Origin: Coxiellaceae bacterium
Lineage (GTDB): Bacteria; Pseudomonadota; Gammaproteobacteria; Coxiellales; Coxiellaceae
Direction of reading: 5' to 3'
Length of the DNA stretch: 64,000 nt
Assembly (NCBI GenBank): GCA_011523685.1
Contig: WTGG01000020.1
Span: 1-64,000, forward strand
The notes beneath the pieces were generated by a model. The model was given only the letters and a program-made list of their open reading frames with translations, had not been told where the DNA came from and ran no database searches. Of this stretch, positions 47,756 to 57,917 are shown piece after piece. The translations under genes and the position numbers were made by a program. Each line of letters opens with the position of its first letter. The first letter of the stretch is position 1.

Positions 47756-48277
47756 TCACTGACTCTCATTAAATAGTAGCGCCAAAAAATCTTCACTAAA
47801 ATCCCATTGAAAATGATGTGTTTGCTTGTAAATTGCTCGAACTATGTTCAAATAGGCCTCATTCTTTGGCTCATTCGGGTGCCTTAATGCTTTTCTCGCA
47901 TAACCTTCAATCATTCGTATAACATCACGCACACAAATATCAATAGGATCATTATCATTAGATAATCGATTATAGATTCCATTGGTAACAGCCATATCAA
48001 TTTCCCATAAAATAGCATCATCAGACTCCAAGCCTAGTAAATTCTGCCAAAATGATTGCTTAGCAGGAACCTCCTCTAGGTGAGCACTGATCATATAAAA
48101 AACCGCATACAACACCAGCGATTTGATCTCATGACTAGCAATTTCAGACTTAGGATCTTGAAGCACTTCCGGATAAATAGGCGCATTAAAATGCTGATCA
48201 TTCGCACCCTGTGCATACACCGTGACTAACGCTTCAGAAAAGTCTTTCTGATACTCGGAAACTGATTTTACCCTCAT
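47756..48277 (-). CDS. Hypothetical protein, orphan
   Basis: 173 residues from the ATG at 48277, with GGAGGAG six bases before it; a longer frame starts at 48304 without a site. Soluble, acidic and largely helical, no signal peptide. Motifs such as DICVRDVIRMIEGYARKALR suggest an all-helical fold. Not recognised. Confidence 0.6.
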   Translation of the reverse strand: MRVKSVSEYQKDFSEALVTVYAQGANDQHFNAPIYPEVLQDPKSEIASHEIKSLVLYAVFYMISAHLEEVPAKQSFWQNLLGLESDDAILWEIDMAVTNGIYNRLSNDNDPIDICVRDVIRMIEGYARKALRHPNEPKNEAYLNIVRAIYKQTHHFQWDFSEDFLALLFNESQ

Positions 48278-48579
48278 AAGACTCCTCCGATAAAATACCA
48301 CCATTTTTTAAATTATAGTTAAAAAAACACCTTTTTTCTTACACAAGACCCAACTCAATGATTATTCGTGAAAAATACTAACCTCTTAAATAAGCGTCAT
48401 CATTTAAGAGATACAGAAACACCCTGACACCCGACAGTTTAGATAGTCGGACGCAAGTAAATTCCTGTTTTTCTCAGATTTCCCGTACTTTAATGAGTCA
48501 TTGGGAATTTCCTACCACTCTCTTTTTGAATTTAGACTATAATTAGTTCATGAGTGACTACAAATTGGGAGAGTCAATC
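48278..48579. other. Intergenic region with an inverted repeat
   Basis: No gene. CTCTTAAAT/ATTTAAGAG (48383-48410) is an inverted repeat without a T-run. TATAAT near 48537-48542 is a likely -10 for the lectin-like pseudogene. Confidence 0.4.
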
Positions 48580-48903
48580 ATGAAAAAAACAGCACTAACA
48601 GTAGCGTTTTTACTCACTTGAACAGCGATAAACACCCCACTATACGCCGATTACACTGAATCGGGCGTCTGTAGTGATAGCTCTTATACACAGGTCTTTA
48701 ACGGCGATTGCTCTGGAAAGGTTCCAGGCACATGGGATGAAACATGTTGTGGAAATTTAAGCAATCCAATAACGTGTGAAAACAATACACTTACAGCACT
48801 CTGTGAAGAAGGTGATGGCAGTACTTTAAAGTATAGTTCCATCAATTTTAAAAATTGTGGTGAAGTTTCTAATCAGAATGGTAATTTAAAATGCACTTGG
48901 TAA
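48580..48903 (+). pseudogene. Cyanovirin-N-like secreted lectin gene with in-frame TGA
   Basis: The frame from ATG 48580 (GGGAGAG before it) to TAA 48901 is 107 codons, interrupted only by TGA at codon 14 (48619-48621), inside the signal peptide (MKKTALTVAFLLT-stop-TAINTPLYA). The mature part has six to eight Cys and NNTLTALCEEGDG then SSINFKNCGEVSNQNGNLKC, which follows the CVNH pattern LxAxC..dG...ssInL..cI.N.nGxLxC. The family binds mannose glycans. A single stop points to a recent loss, readthrough, or a sequence error. Confidence 0.65.
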
Positions 48904-48915
48904 TGTAAGGACACT

Positions 48916-49000
48916 ATGATTTATGCACTCTGTAAAAAAAGTAGCGGCATTCTATTGTAGAATTTCATTAATTTTAAAAATTGTGAATTAATATGTGATT
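48916..49000 (+). pseudogene. Remnant of a second CVNH-like repeat
   Basis: Reading from ATG 48916 gives YALCKKSSGILL-stop-NFINFKNCE, alignable with TALCEEGDGSTL..SSINFKNCG of the gene before it. At base level GCACTCTGT and ATTAATTTTAAAAATTGTG are shared. It is a decayed duplicate of the lectin's C-terminal half. Confidence 0.6.
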
Positions 49001-49044
49001 TATCTCGATAGTGCTTTATATCACACAGCATATCACTCACCGAA

Positions 49045-49146
49045 TTACAACATTAGCGTCTTATTGTAATCCGTTCCACAGGCAATACACCTATCGTTTC
49101 TGTTTGGTATCACGCCTACGATTCTGTTGATTGTATCATTGCTCAT
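49045..49146 (-). CDS. Possible 33-residue protein with a CxxC motif
   Basis: A well-placed AAGGAGAAG precedes the ATG at 49146. The product begins MSNDTINRIVGVIPNRND and continues RCIACGTDYNKTLML. CxxC suggests metal binding. Too short to judge; it may be the start of a decayed gene. Confidence 0.3.
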   Translation of the reverse strand: MSNDTINRIVGVIPNRNDRCIACGTDYNKTLML

Positions 49147-49918
49147 TACTCTTCTCCTTTTTTATTTCATAACTACACTACTATTGCAGTAGAAATACCT
49201 TATCTTTGTCATTACCGAATATTTACGTTTTTTTGTGAATTTTAATCTTGTTTTTTGTCGAGTAGTCGCACTGATGAGCGCTCGCCGCATGCTTGGATAA
49301 GCGGCCACCACCAGACATTCTTGACGTTTAAATATTTCAAAATCATTCGCAAGTATGGATCAAGATTAAAAAAGGTAGTCACTAATTCAAAGATCATCAG
49401 AACATCGTAAAGATATCAAACACGTTTGATTACCTGAAGAGCATAATACTTTAATGTGTCATTGATGAATTTATAAATTGGATTTTTTAATGAAATATAG
49501 TCATCATCACTTATATTATCAAAGACTATAATCTATCGATCTTTCGTAGTAACCATGTCCAGATCAATACTCCAAGGTAACAATCTTTCATTGTTATCAG
49601 TTGTTTTTCTGTGCGAAATAGCCTTCATGATTTCAACGTAATATTGAAAGGGTCTTGTTTATGCAGCTTAGCAATATGGATTAAACTTATGTGAGGACAT
49701 ATAACTCTTACGCCTTATTGATTTATCCGAAAAGAAGAAGTTTTTCTCGCGATAACCAATGGATTTATTTCTCTTTTTGTATGGTTGTGATCTATTAGCT
49801 AATGACTATCTTCACAAAAGAGCGCCAACCTATCCCTAAAACGTAAGGTGCAGTTCATGCAACGCTTACTGAATAAACAATGAGATAAAAACAGGATAAA
49901 AACACAACCCCTGGTAGA
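49147..49918. other. Long non-coding stretch
   Basis: About 770 bases without a supported gene. Frames are short and lack binding sites. With the two CVNH remnants beside it, the region looks like decayed genes. Confidence 0.4.
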
Positions 49919-51535
49919 TTAAGGTCGTGATTGACACTTAGCCTGACTGATCGATGCATCAAACAGATCTGTCAATTGAGGATTAAAAAATAGTCTTGGA
50001 GAGTGTTTTGATAAAGCATAGACATTATCGAGATTAATGCCATCGATACCTTTAGACATTAATGTTTCATGATTTTTTTCAGAATGACACAAAGAGATCT
50101 TTAATGAGCTACCATCGTCTGTTAAAAGGACCTCCTGCTGGGTCACTCTATTCAATGTTATACACACCAACCAAACTAACATCACAGGGTAAGCACCTTC
50201 ATTTGGCAAACAAATAGGCCATGAATCTTTTATGACATCTAGCTCAAACTTCAATAAGACCTTAAATAATTGGGTGTTAAAATGAGAAACAGCACGCACC
50301 CAAAAATTACTAGCATCATACTGAGCTTGATAAGCTTGTTCATCCATTTTTTCTATTAGTCGAAAGGAAGATAGATTAAAAAAAGTCTTTGAAGGCAATA
50401 CATGAAATGCTGAAATAGTTTGATCATATAGTGATAAATAACGAGTCAATGCATAAATATCTACAAATGGACCCAATCCACCAGAATGAGATAACTTAAC
50501 AGCTGATCGTCTCGACAAATAACCTCGGGTTTCTAACATAAATAAGGCAGGTGACGTAATAACATTACAAGACTGATCATCACTTAGATAATAGCTATAG
50601 CCAAAGTCCACAGGATGCGCACATAAAGCATCATCCCAAACAAAATTGACTGGCTTCGCATCACCGTGAATAATGCCTAATTGATGCATATCATTTAAAG
50701 CGTCAAGAATATTATTGAGTAATTGAAACGCAGAATGTAAATTTTCTTCGAATATCGATATACCTTTATCGCAGCTCTTTTCATTACTACTTAAATGCTT
50801 TTTCGCTACTTTTTCAAATGGTTCACCCAAGTAACGCATGACAAGACGCGGCTTACTATCTAAGTTAATAGAATCTGGAACTAATATAATCGACTCAAGC
50901 AATTGCTGCTCTACGAGATCAATGTTTTTTAAATGATCCATCACATCGCCATAATCTGGCTTGTTCAAAAATAAATACGCCTTGGAATGTAATTTTTGAT
51001 AAAAAAACCATTCCTTAATCACTGCATGTAATTGGCTTTTTTTCTCTTCACCCGTATCATCCTCTTCCAGTAAAAAAAGTTTTCGAACAAACTGTGAATC
51101 ACCTTTTCCGGCAAGACAACCTGACATCAAGTTACCATGAGTTCCCTCACCTACTACTGCATCAAACTCACAAGATAGCTCGCCAAAATGGAGACAGGAA
51201 TCACTTTTGACAATCCCCGATCTTTCAGAAACACGATAGACTGGCTTAGTATTTAATGGTGGGAGCTCATGCTGGATAGTCACACCCATCAAAGATAAAG
51301 CTGAAGATGGGATGCATGGCTTCTTTACAGTAACAACATGTAGATGATCTAAAAAACCCTCTACTTGTGTACTGAATGCAGAGCCTGAAGAGATAATACC
51401 ATCGGTAGTAGATGTAATGGCTCGTATCGTTGCAGCTTTCTTAGGTAACTTTAAACCATCTCCGTCCAATAGAGATTGACCTCCATCTACAGTGTTGTTT
51501 TTACGTTTAAGACCTTGCACAACCGAAAAGACCAC
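49919..51535 (-). CDS. Eukaryotic-type protein kinase, effector candidate
   Basis: 538 residues. The kinase core can be followed: glycine-rich loop GEGTHGNLMSG (129-139), beta-3 Lys in FVRKLF (about 152), alpha-C Glu in KEWFFYQKL (175), hinge region VMRYLGEPF (about 232), catalytic loop HGDAKPVNFVW (290-300) and DFG (310-312). All catalytic residues are kept, so activity is likely. About 125 residues precede it and 220 follow without known domains. It is unlike PknB-type housekeeping kinases (no membrane segment or PASTA domain) and more like Legionella effector kinases. Target unknown. Confidence 0.8.
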   Translation of the reverse strand: MVFSVVQGLKRKNNTVDGGQSLLDGDGLKLPKKAATIRAITSTTDGIISSGSAFSTQVEGFLDHLHVVTVKKPCIPSSALSLMGVTIQHELPPLNTKPVYRVSERSGIVKSDSCLHFGELSCEFDAVVGEGTHGNLMSGCLAGKGDSQFVRKLFLLEEDDTGEEKKSQLHAVIKEWFFYQKLHSKAYLFLNKPDYGDVMDHLKNIDLVEQQLLESIILVPDSINLDSKPRLVMRYLGEPFEKVAKKHLSSNEKSCDKGISIFEENLHSAFQLLNNILDALNDMHQLGIIHGDAKPVNFVWDDALCAHPVDFGYSYYLSDDQSCNVITSPALFMLETRGYLSRRSAVKLSHSGGLGPFVDIYALTRYLSLYDQTISAFHVLPSKTFFNLSSFRLIEKMDEQAYQAQYDASNFWVRAVSHFNTQLFKVLLKFELDVIKDSWPICLPNEGAYPVMLVWLVCITLNRVTQQEVLLTDDGSSLKISLCHSEKNHETLMSKGIDGINLDNVYALSKHSPRLFFNPQLTDLFDASISQAKCQSRP

Positions 51536-51650
51536 CTATGAAAAAAACGATGGTAGAAATTACAGGCAGTAAATACAAGTTTTAGAGAAATAAAAGAGAA
51601 GTTAATTGACTGTTAAGAAAAGAACTAATACATAACATTCAGCAGTTTAC

Positions 51651-51682
51651 AATTCCGCACTGTAAAAGCACAGTGCGGAATT
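51651..51682. terminator. Perfect hairpin at the end of the sdh-suc operon
   Basis: AATTCCGCACTGT-AAAAGC-ACAGTGCGGAATT, a perfect 13-bp stem 14 bases after the sucD stop. There is no T-run on the minus strand, so it may protect the 3' end rather than terminate. Confidence 0.6.
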
Positions 51683-51695
51683 ACAGAGAAACACA

Positions 51696-52577
51696 CTACT
51701 CGACAGTGACACCCATCACGTGAGCAACGCCTTTACCAATTTCAGCAGGCGATTTCACCACATGAACACCCGCATCTTCTAATGCTGCAAACTTTTCTGC
51801 AGCTGTACCTTTACCGCCAGCAATAATTGCACCGGCATGGCCCATTCGTTTACCAGGAGGTGCTGTTACACCGGCAATATAGGATACGACAGGCTTGGTG
51901 ACATTGGCTTTAATAAATGCAGCAGCTTCTTCTTCTGCAGAACCACCAATCTCACCCACCATCACAATCACTTCAGTTTGATCGTCTTCTTGGAACATCG
52001 CTAATACATCGATAAAACTTGTTCCTGGAATTGGATCACCACCAATACCAACACAGGTGCTTTGCCCCAAACCTAATCCCGTTGTTTGATGAACCGCTTC
52101 ATAAGTTAATGTACCTGAACGTGACACGATACCCACTTTACCAGGCTGATGAATATGACCTGGCATAATACCAATTTTACATTGACCAGGAGTAATCACA
52201 CCTGGGCAATTAGGGCCAATTAAGCGTGCACTGGTGTTAGCCATATAGGCTTTAACAGCCATCATATCTAATACAGGGATACCTTCCGTGATACACACCA
52301 CTAATTCAATACCAGCATCAACAGCTTCAATAATCGAATCCTTACAAAATGGCGCAGGGACATAAATCACTGAAGCAGTAGCACCCGTTGCTTCAACAGC
52401 ATCTTTTACACTATCAAAAACAGGCAAGCCCAAGTGCTCTGTGCCACCTTTACCAGGCGTCACACCACCAACCATGTTTGTGCCATACTCAATCGCTTGC
52501 TCTGAATGCAAGGTACCTTGCTTACCCGTGAAACCTTGACACAACACTTTAGTGTCTTTATTAATTAAAATACTCAT
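51696..52577 (-). CDS. sucD: Succinyl-CoA synthetase alpha subunit
   Basis: 293 residues. CoA-binding domain with [20 protein letters not shown] and [10 protein letters not shown]; the phosphorylated active-site His lies in the later [10 protein letters not shown]-like motif ([17 protein letters not shown]). Forms the synthetase with SucC. It begins 14 bases after sucC. Last gene of sdhCDAB-sucABCD. Confidence 0.97.
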   Translation of the reverse strand: MSILINKDTKVLCQGFTGKQGTLHSEQAIEYGTNMVGGVTPGKGGTEHLGLPVFDSVKDAVEATGATASVIYVPAPFCKDSIIEAVDAGIELVVCITEGIPVLDMMAVKAYMANTSARLIGPNCPGVITPGQCKIGIMPGHIHQPGKVGIVSRSGTLTYEAVHQTTGLGLGQSTCVGIGGDPIPGTSFIDVLAMFQEDDQTEVIVMVGEIGGSAEEEAAAFIKANVTKPVVSYIAGVTAPPGKRMGHAGAIIAGGKGTAAEKFAALEDAGVHVVKSPAEIGKGVAHVMGVTVE

Positions 52578-52591
52578 TGTGTTTCGCCCTC

Positions 52592-53752
52592 TTATTTAAC
52601 TAACTCAACAATGCGCTTAGCACCGTCAGTAAAACCATCTGCTGGGATGATATTAAATTCACATTCTGCCAATTTTTTAGCACCTAAGTCAGCATTATTA
52701 CCTTCTAGACGAACGACTACAGGAACATCGATACCAACATCAGAAACCGCTGCAATGATACCGTCAGCAATTAAATCACAGCGCACAATACCACCAAAAA
52801 TATTGACAAAAATGCCTTTAACGTTAGTATCGGAAACAATGATTTTAAAAGCTTCTGTGACACGCTCACGCGTTGCACCACCACCAACATCCAGGAAGTT
52901 TGCTGGTTCACCACCGCATAATTTAATTAAATCCATGGTAGCCATGGCTAAACCGGCTCCATTAACCATACAACCAATTTCACCATCGAGAGCAATATAG
53001 TTTAACTCCCATTGATGCGCACGTGTCTCACGCTCATCTTCTTGCGTTGTGTCACGCATATCACGCAACTGAGGTCGACGGTATAATGCACTATCATCAA
53101 CGTTCATTTTACCATCTAAACACACTAAACAATGATCCTTGGTTAACACTAATGGATTAATTTCTATTAACCCTAAGTCACAATCAACAAACAGCTGATA
53201 CAGACCCATAACGATCTTAGTAAAGTCACGCATCAGGCTATTATCTAACTCTAAAGCAAAGAATAACTCGCGACACTGAAAAGGCTGCATACCTACCGCA
53301 GGATCAACAGTCACCTTAACGATCTTCTCAGGTGTTTTATCAGCAACCTCTTCAATATCCATACCACCTTCTGTGGATGCCATAAAAACGATACGCTGTG
53401 TTGCACGATCAACCACGGCACCTAAATATAACTCACGATCAATGTCTGATGGCTCTTCAATTAATAATTGATTAACTGGCTGACCATCTGCATCTGTTTG
53501 AAAAGTGACCAAGCGAGTTCCTAGTAAGGATTTCACTGCTTCTACCAATGCCTCTTTACCTTTAACTATTTTAACACCGCCTGCTTTACCTCGGCCTCCA
53601 GCGTGCACCTGCGCCTTGACCACAAAGGTATCTCCGCCTAATTGATTTGCCGCTTGAATAGCTTCTTCCGGCGTAGATATCACTTCGCTCTTAGGTGTAA
53701 CAACACCAAATTGTTGCAATAACGCCTTGGCTTGATATTCATGTAAATTCAT
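52592..53752 (-). CDS. sucC: Succinyl-CoA synthetase beta subunit
   Basis: 386 residues from the ATG at 53752 (AGAGAGAA before it), the usual length; the frame extends to 53809 without support. ATP-grasp domain: [17 protein letters not shown] at the start, [17 protein letters not shown] for nucleotide binding, and [12 protein letters not shown] in the C-terminal domain. Confidence 0.97.
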   Translation of the reverse strand: MNLHEYQAKALLQQFGVVTPKSEVISTPEEAIQAANQLGGDTFVVKAQVHAGGRGKAGGVKIVKGKEALVEAVKSLLGTRLVTFQTDADGQPVNQLLIEEPSDIDRELYLGAVVDRATQRIVFMASTEGGMDIEEVADKTPEKIVKVTVDPAVGMQPFQCRELFFALELDNSLMRDFTKIVMGLYQLFVDCDLGLIEINPLVLTKDHCLVCLDGKMNVDDSALYRRPQLRDMRDTTQEDERETRAHQWELNYIALDGEIGCMVNGAGLAMATMDLIKLCGGEPANFLDVGGGATRERVTEAFKIIVSDTNVKGIFVNIFGGIVRCDLIADGIIAAVSDVGIDVPVVVRLEGNNADLGAKKLAECEFNIIPADGFTDGAKRIVELVK

Positions 53753-53831
53753 ACAATTCTCTCTACTTGAATTAAAATTAAAAGAAGTCACTACCAAGCA
53801 TACACTCAATAGTGACAGACTATACTCTTAG

Positions 53832-55013
53832 CTAAACAGCTAATAATAAACGTGAAGGATCTTCAATAAGATCTTTAATCGTCTTAAGAAATAATACAGA
53901 CTCACGACCATCAATCACGCGATGATCGTAGGATAGTGCTAAGTACATTACGGGGCGAGCAACAATCTCACCATTTTCTACCATAGGACGCTCAACGATA
54001 TTATGCATACCTAAAATAGCAGTTTGCGGTGGATTAATGATAGGCGTTGATAACATCGAACCAAATACACCACCATTAGTAATGGTAAACGTTCCGCCTT
54101 GCATATCTTCCAGGGCTAATTTTCCGGTTTTAGCCTTGCCTGCATAATCACGAATACCTTGCTCAACATCTGCCATAGACATATTTTCGACATTACGCAA
54201 AATTGGCACAACGAGGCCACGCTCACTACCAATCGCAATACCAACATCATAAAAGTGGTGATAAATAATATCAGAGCCATCAATTGATGCATTAACTGCT
54301 GGAAAACGCTTTAACGCTTCAACTGCAGCTTTTGTAAAGAAAGACATAAAACCTAATCGCACGCCATGAGTCTTTTCAAACGTGTCTTTATATTTATTAC
54401 GCAAATCCATAACAGGTTTCATATTCACTTCATTGAATGTCGTCAAGATAGCCGCACTCTGCTGAACTTCAACAAGACGCTCTGCAACGCGTGCGCGTAA
54501 TCGAGACATGGGTACGCGTTCTTCCGCACGCATACCGACAGAAGGTGCTGGAGCACTGGACTGTGAAGACAACACATCTTCTTTAGTGATACGTCCGTCT
54601 TTACCTGTTCCTGATACTTGAGAAACATCAGTACCCGTTTCAGCCACTGCACGACGAGCAGATGGGCTAAGTGGCAGATCTGATGTTGAAGCAGCTGGCG
54701 CTGGTTCTTGTTTCTCATCTGAAACACCACTATCACTTAACTCAGCCTGTGCTGGCTGTCCTACTTCAACAGCTTCGCCTTCTTCAATCAATGCTAACAC
54801 CTGATCAGCCGCCACCGTTGCTCCCTCGGTGTGTAAAATCTCCTTAAGCACGCCAGACTGTGGGGCAGGCACTTCAAGCATAATCTTATCGGTTTCCAGG
54901 TCAACTAAGTTTTCATCACGAGAAACAGCGTCACCGGCTTTTTTATACCACTTAGCCACAGTGGCATCAGCAACGGATTCTGGTAAAGCAGGTACTTTAA
55001 TTTCGATACTCAT
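53832..55013 (-). CDS. sucB: 2-oxoglutarate dehydrogenase E2 (dihydrolipoyl succinyltransferase)
   Basis: 393 residues. Lipoyl domain with the modified Lys in ETDKIMLEV (about 43), a Pro/Ala/Ser linker, the peripheral-subunit-binding domain ([13 protein letters not shown]), and the catalytic domain ending with the DHRVIDGRE active site. Core of the 2-oxoglutarate dehydrogenase complex. Confidence 0.97.
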   Translation of the reverse strand: MSIEIKVPALPESVADATVAKWYKKAGDAVSRDENLVDLETDKIMLEVPAPQSGVLKEILHTEGATVAADQVLALIEEGEAVEVGQPAQAELSDSGVSDEKQEPAPAASTSDLPLSPSARRAVAETGTDVSQVSGTGKDGRITKEDVLSSQSSAPAPSVGMRAEERVPMSRLRARVAERLVEVQQSAAILTTFNEVNMKPVMDLRNKYKDTFEKTHGVRLGFMSFFTKAAVEALKRFPAVNASIDGSDIIYHHFYDVGIAIGSERGLVVPILRNVENMSMADVEQGIRDYAGKAKTGKLALEDMQGGTFTITNGGVFGSMLSTPIINPPQTAILGMHNIVERPMVENGEIVARPVMYLALSYDHRVIDGRESVLFLKTIKDLIEDPSRLLLAV

Positions 55014-55064
55014 TAGGTTTCCTCTATTAATCTAACTAGTTACTATTATTTACTACGCAAATAT

Positions 55065-57914
55065 TCAATCAGCTCGCACAGCTCTCACTGAATAGGGCTC
55101 CAACCCTTCCAAACTCAACGCACGATTAATCACTTCCGCTTGGTGCTTTTTAAACATTGCTGTGTGGCCTGCTGACGGTGCCGCCATAGGAACTCGACAC
55201 GAGTACAGTAAATGCATAGCATCTGGCAAGAATTTTTCTAAGCGACTGCGTATCAAGAACCATGCACCTTGATTCTTGGGCTCTTCTTGACACCATTCCA
55301 ACTCAACCGCATTAGGGTATGAAGCTAGTATTTCCTTAACAGCATCATAAGGAAAAGGGTACAACTGTTCTATGCGAATAATCGCGATATGATTCAAGTT
55401 ATGCTCGCGACGTTTTTCCAGTAACTCATAATATACTTTACCGCTACAAGCTATCACTCGAGTTATCGCAGAAGGATCAAGATCATCAATTTCAGGTAAC
55501 ACTGGACAAAACTGACCATGACTTAAATCAGCTAAAGGTGATACCGCCAACTTATGTCGCAATAAACTTTTAGGCGTCATAACAATGAGCGGGACACGGT
55601 AAGAACGTAGCATTTGTCGGCGTAAAAGATGAAAAATTTGTGCAGGTGTTGTAGGCACACACACTTGAATATTTTCTTGAGCAGCTAATTGCAAGTAACG
55701 TTCTAATCGTGCTGATGAATGCTCTGGTCCCATCCCCTCATAACCATGAGGCAATAACATCACTAGACCACTCAAACGCTGCCATTTCTGCCATGCTGAA
55801 GCAATAAACTGATCAATAATCACTTGTGCGACATTCGCAAAATCACCAAACTGCGCTTCCCACAATACCAACATCTTAGGATTAGTCATTGAATACCCAT
55901 ATTCAAAACCTAAGGCACCGGTTTCTGATAAAGCTGAATCACAATTAGTAAAAGGCGTATTCTGCTGCTCTGCAATCTGCGCTAAAGGTGTGTACTCCAA
56001 ACTTGTATTTTGATCAAAAAGCGTAGCATGACGATGAAAAAACGTCCCTCTTCGAGCATCTTCACCCACCAAACGCACACCAAAACCATCTTTCAGCAGT
56101 GTGGCATACGCCAAAGTTTCTGCCATCCCCCAATCTAATAACATTTCACCTTGCGACATTTTCTGACGTGCAAGCATGATCTTCTTTACATTACGATGTA
56201 GTTCAAAATCTTCAGGAATCAAAGATAACTGACCACCTAACTCTTGCAAGGTTTCCTCAGTTACTGTGGTATCAGCGAAAACATTCCACTCTTGGTGAAA
56301 ATAAGGAGCCCAGTTAATTTCATAACCATTTGAAACTCGATTAGGAATGGTTTCTATCATTGACTCACCAAGATCCAAACGATCCCTAATTGCATCGTGT
56401 TTTTGATCCAATGACGGCTGATCCACTATGCCTTTTTTAATTAATACATCTGCAAATATTGCTCGTGTACCTGGGTGTTTATCCACCGCATGATACATTA
56501 ATGGCTGCGTTACTCTGGGCTCGTCGACTTCTTGATGCCCATGACGGCGAAAACCAATAAGATCAATCACCACATCTTTTTCAAATTTCAGTCTGTATTC
56601 AAATGCCAAGCGTAACATCTTCACAGCCATAACAGGATCATCTGCATTGACATGAAAGATCGGAGCTTCAATCGATTTTGCAGGACCTGTGCAGTAAAAT
56701 GATGATCTTGAATCATGAGGATTATGCGTGGTGAAACCCACTTGATTGTTGGTAATAATATGAATTGTTCCGCCTATATCATAAGCTCTTGTTTTAGACA
56801 TATTTAATGATTCACTCACAATCCCTTGACCAACAAATGCTGCATCGCCATGCAATAAAACTAACAATGCATAATCCGTCTCAACTTTATGACTAAAACA
56901 ATCTTGCTTAGCACGAGCCGCCCCCATTGCAACAGGGTTTACAAACTCCAAATGTGAAGGATTGAACATCATTGAAAAATGAATAGGTCCTGAAGGAGTG
57001 ACTACATCACTGGAATAACCTTGGTGATATTTAACATCACCGGATAAGTTACCATGCTCAACGTTACCGTCAAAAATCTGGTACAAGGACTGGGGTGGCT
57101 GCCCTAAAACATTGACAAGAACATTCAATCGGCCACGGTGCGCCATACCAATTTTAACTTCTTCAAAACCGCCTTTTTTTGCCTGATTGGCAAGGTCATT
57201 CAACATTGGAATAACCGTTTCCAAACCTTCTAGTGAAAAACGTTTCTGACCTGGATATTTAACGTCTAAATACTTCTCAAAGCCTTCTGCGGCTGATAAG
57301 GCATCTAGAATATCTATTAATTTTTGATCTTCAAAACCTGCTTGCAAACTAGGGCTTTCAATTTGCTCTAATAACCATTTGCGCTCTGCTTCTGAATCAA
57401 TATGCATCACCTCAACACCCACTGTTTGGCAATAAATCTGCTGCAAAGCAGAAAAAATCGCTGACAACGGGGCTTGCTCTTCAAGCAACACACCTCTTGT
57501 TAAGTAGGTTTGAGTCAAATCCACATGAGCCAGGTTGTGATATTCTAAAGTCAATCGAGGTTCGTCTTTATAGAATGCATTAATACCAGAAGGATCTAAA
57601 CTTGCTTGAAAATGTCCATAGTGGCGAAAAGCATTAATTAGAGCATCAACACGCTCTTGACCCTGCGACGACTCCAGCATCATCGCTCGTGATGGTTGAT
57701 AGGCCGCCTGTCTAATTTTTTCACGAATAGACTCATGGGAGATATCTGGAGCTAGCGATGAATTCAGTGACTCAAAATACTCACGCCACTCGTTGCTAAC
57801 ACTGAGTGAATCCTTCAGAAAATCCTCGTACAAGGATTCCATGTAGTCATTTTCACCTGATAAAAAAGAGGATTGACCAAACTCTTCACGCGATCTAACT
57901 TTCTTTGTTTTCAT
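55065..57914 (-). CDS. sucA: 2-oxoglutarate dehydrogenase E1
   Basis: 949 residues (933 in E. coli). Thiamine-diphosphate enzyme: N-terminal E2-binding part with SFLSGENDYMESLYEDF, KIGMAHRGRLNVL, the TPP fold HGDAAFVGQGIV..NNQVGFTT, and the C-terminal transketolase-like domain with MLLPHGYEGMGPEHSSAR. It begins three bases after the sdhB stop, so the operon is unbroken. The E3 subunit (lpd) is not in the window. Confidence 0.98.
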   Translation of the reverse strand: MKTKKVRSREEFGQSSFLSGENDYMESLYEDFLKDSLSVSNEWREYFESLNSSLAPDISHESIREKIRQAAYQPSRAMMLESSQGQERVDALINAFRHYGHFQASLDPSGINAFYKDEPRLTLEYHNLAHVDLTQTYLTRGVLLEEQAPLSAIFSALQQIYCQTVGVEVMHIDSEAERKWLLEQIESPSLQAGFEDQKLIDILDALSAAEGFEKYLDVKYPGQKRFSLEGLETVIPMLNDLANQAKKGGFEEVKIGMAHRGRLNVLVNVLGQPPQSLYQIFDGNVEHGNLSGDVKYHQGYSSDVVTPSGPIHFSMMFNPSHLEFVNPVAMGAARAKQDCFSHKVETDYALLVLLHGDAAFVGQGIVSESLNMSKTRAYDIGGTIHIITNNQVGFTTHNPHDSRSSFYCTGPAKSIEAPIFHVNADDPVMAVKMLRLAFEYRLKFEKDVVIDLIGFRRHGHQEVDEPRVTQPLMYHAVDKHPGTRAIFADVLIKKGIVDQPSLDQKHDAIRDRLDLGESMIETIPNRVSNGYEINWAPYFHQEWNVFADTTVTEETLQELGGQLSLIPEDFELHRNVKKIMLARQKMSQGEMLLDWGMAETLAYATLLKDGFGVRLVGEDARRGTFFHRHATLFDQNTSLEYTPLAQIAEQQNTPFTNCDSALSETGALGFEYGYSMTNPKMLVLWEAQFGDFANVAQVIIDQFIASAWQKWQRLSGLVMLLPHGYEGMGPEHSSARLERYLQLAAQENIQVCVPTTPAQIFHLLRRQMLRSYRVPLIVMTPKSLLRHKLAVSPLADLSHGQFCPVLPEIDDLDPSAITRVIACSGKVYYELLEKRREHNLNHIAIIRIEQLYPFPYDAVKEILASYPNAVELEWCQEEPKNQGAWFLIRSRLEKFLPDAMHLLYSCRVPMAAPSAGHTAMFKKHQAEVINRALSLEGLEPYSVRAVRAD

Positions 57915-57917
57915 TCA

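Noticed and set aside
48307-48323. PmrA box before the orphan gene at 47756-48277
   Set aside because: TTTAAC-N5-TTTAAA has the right spacing but two K positions differ, and the region is so A/T-rich that TTAA pairs are expected by chance.
48619-48621. TGA read as selenocysteine or Trp (recoding)
   Set aside because: The position is in a signal peptide, where neither is expected; no selenocysteine insertion hairpin was noticed after it, and TGG is used for Trp elsewhere in the same frame.
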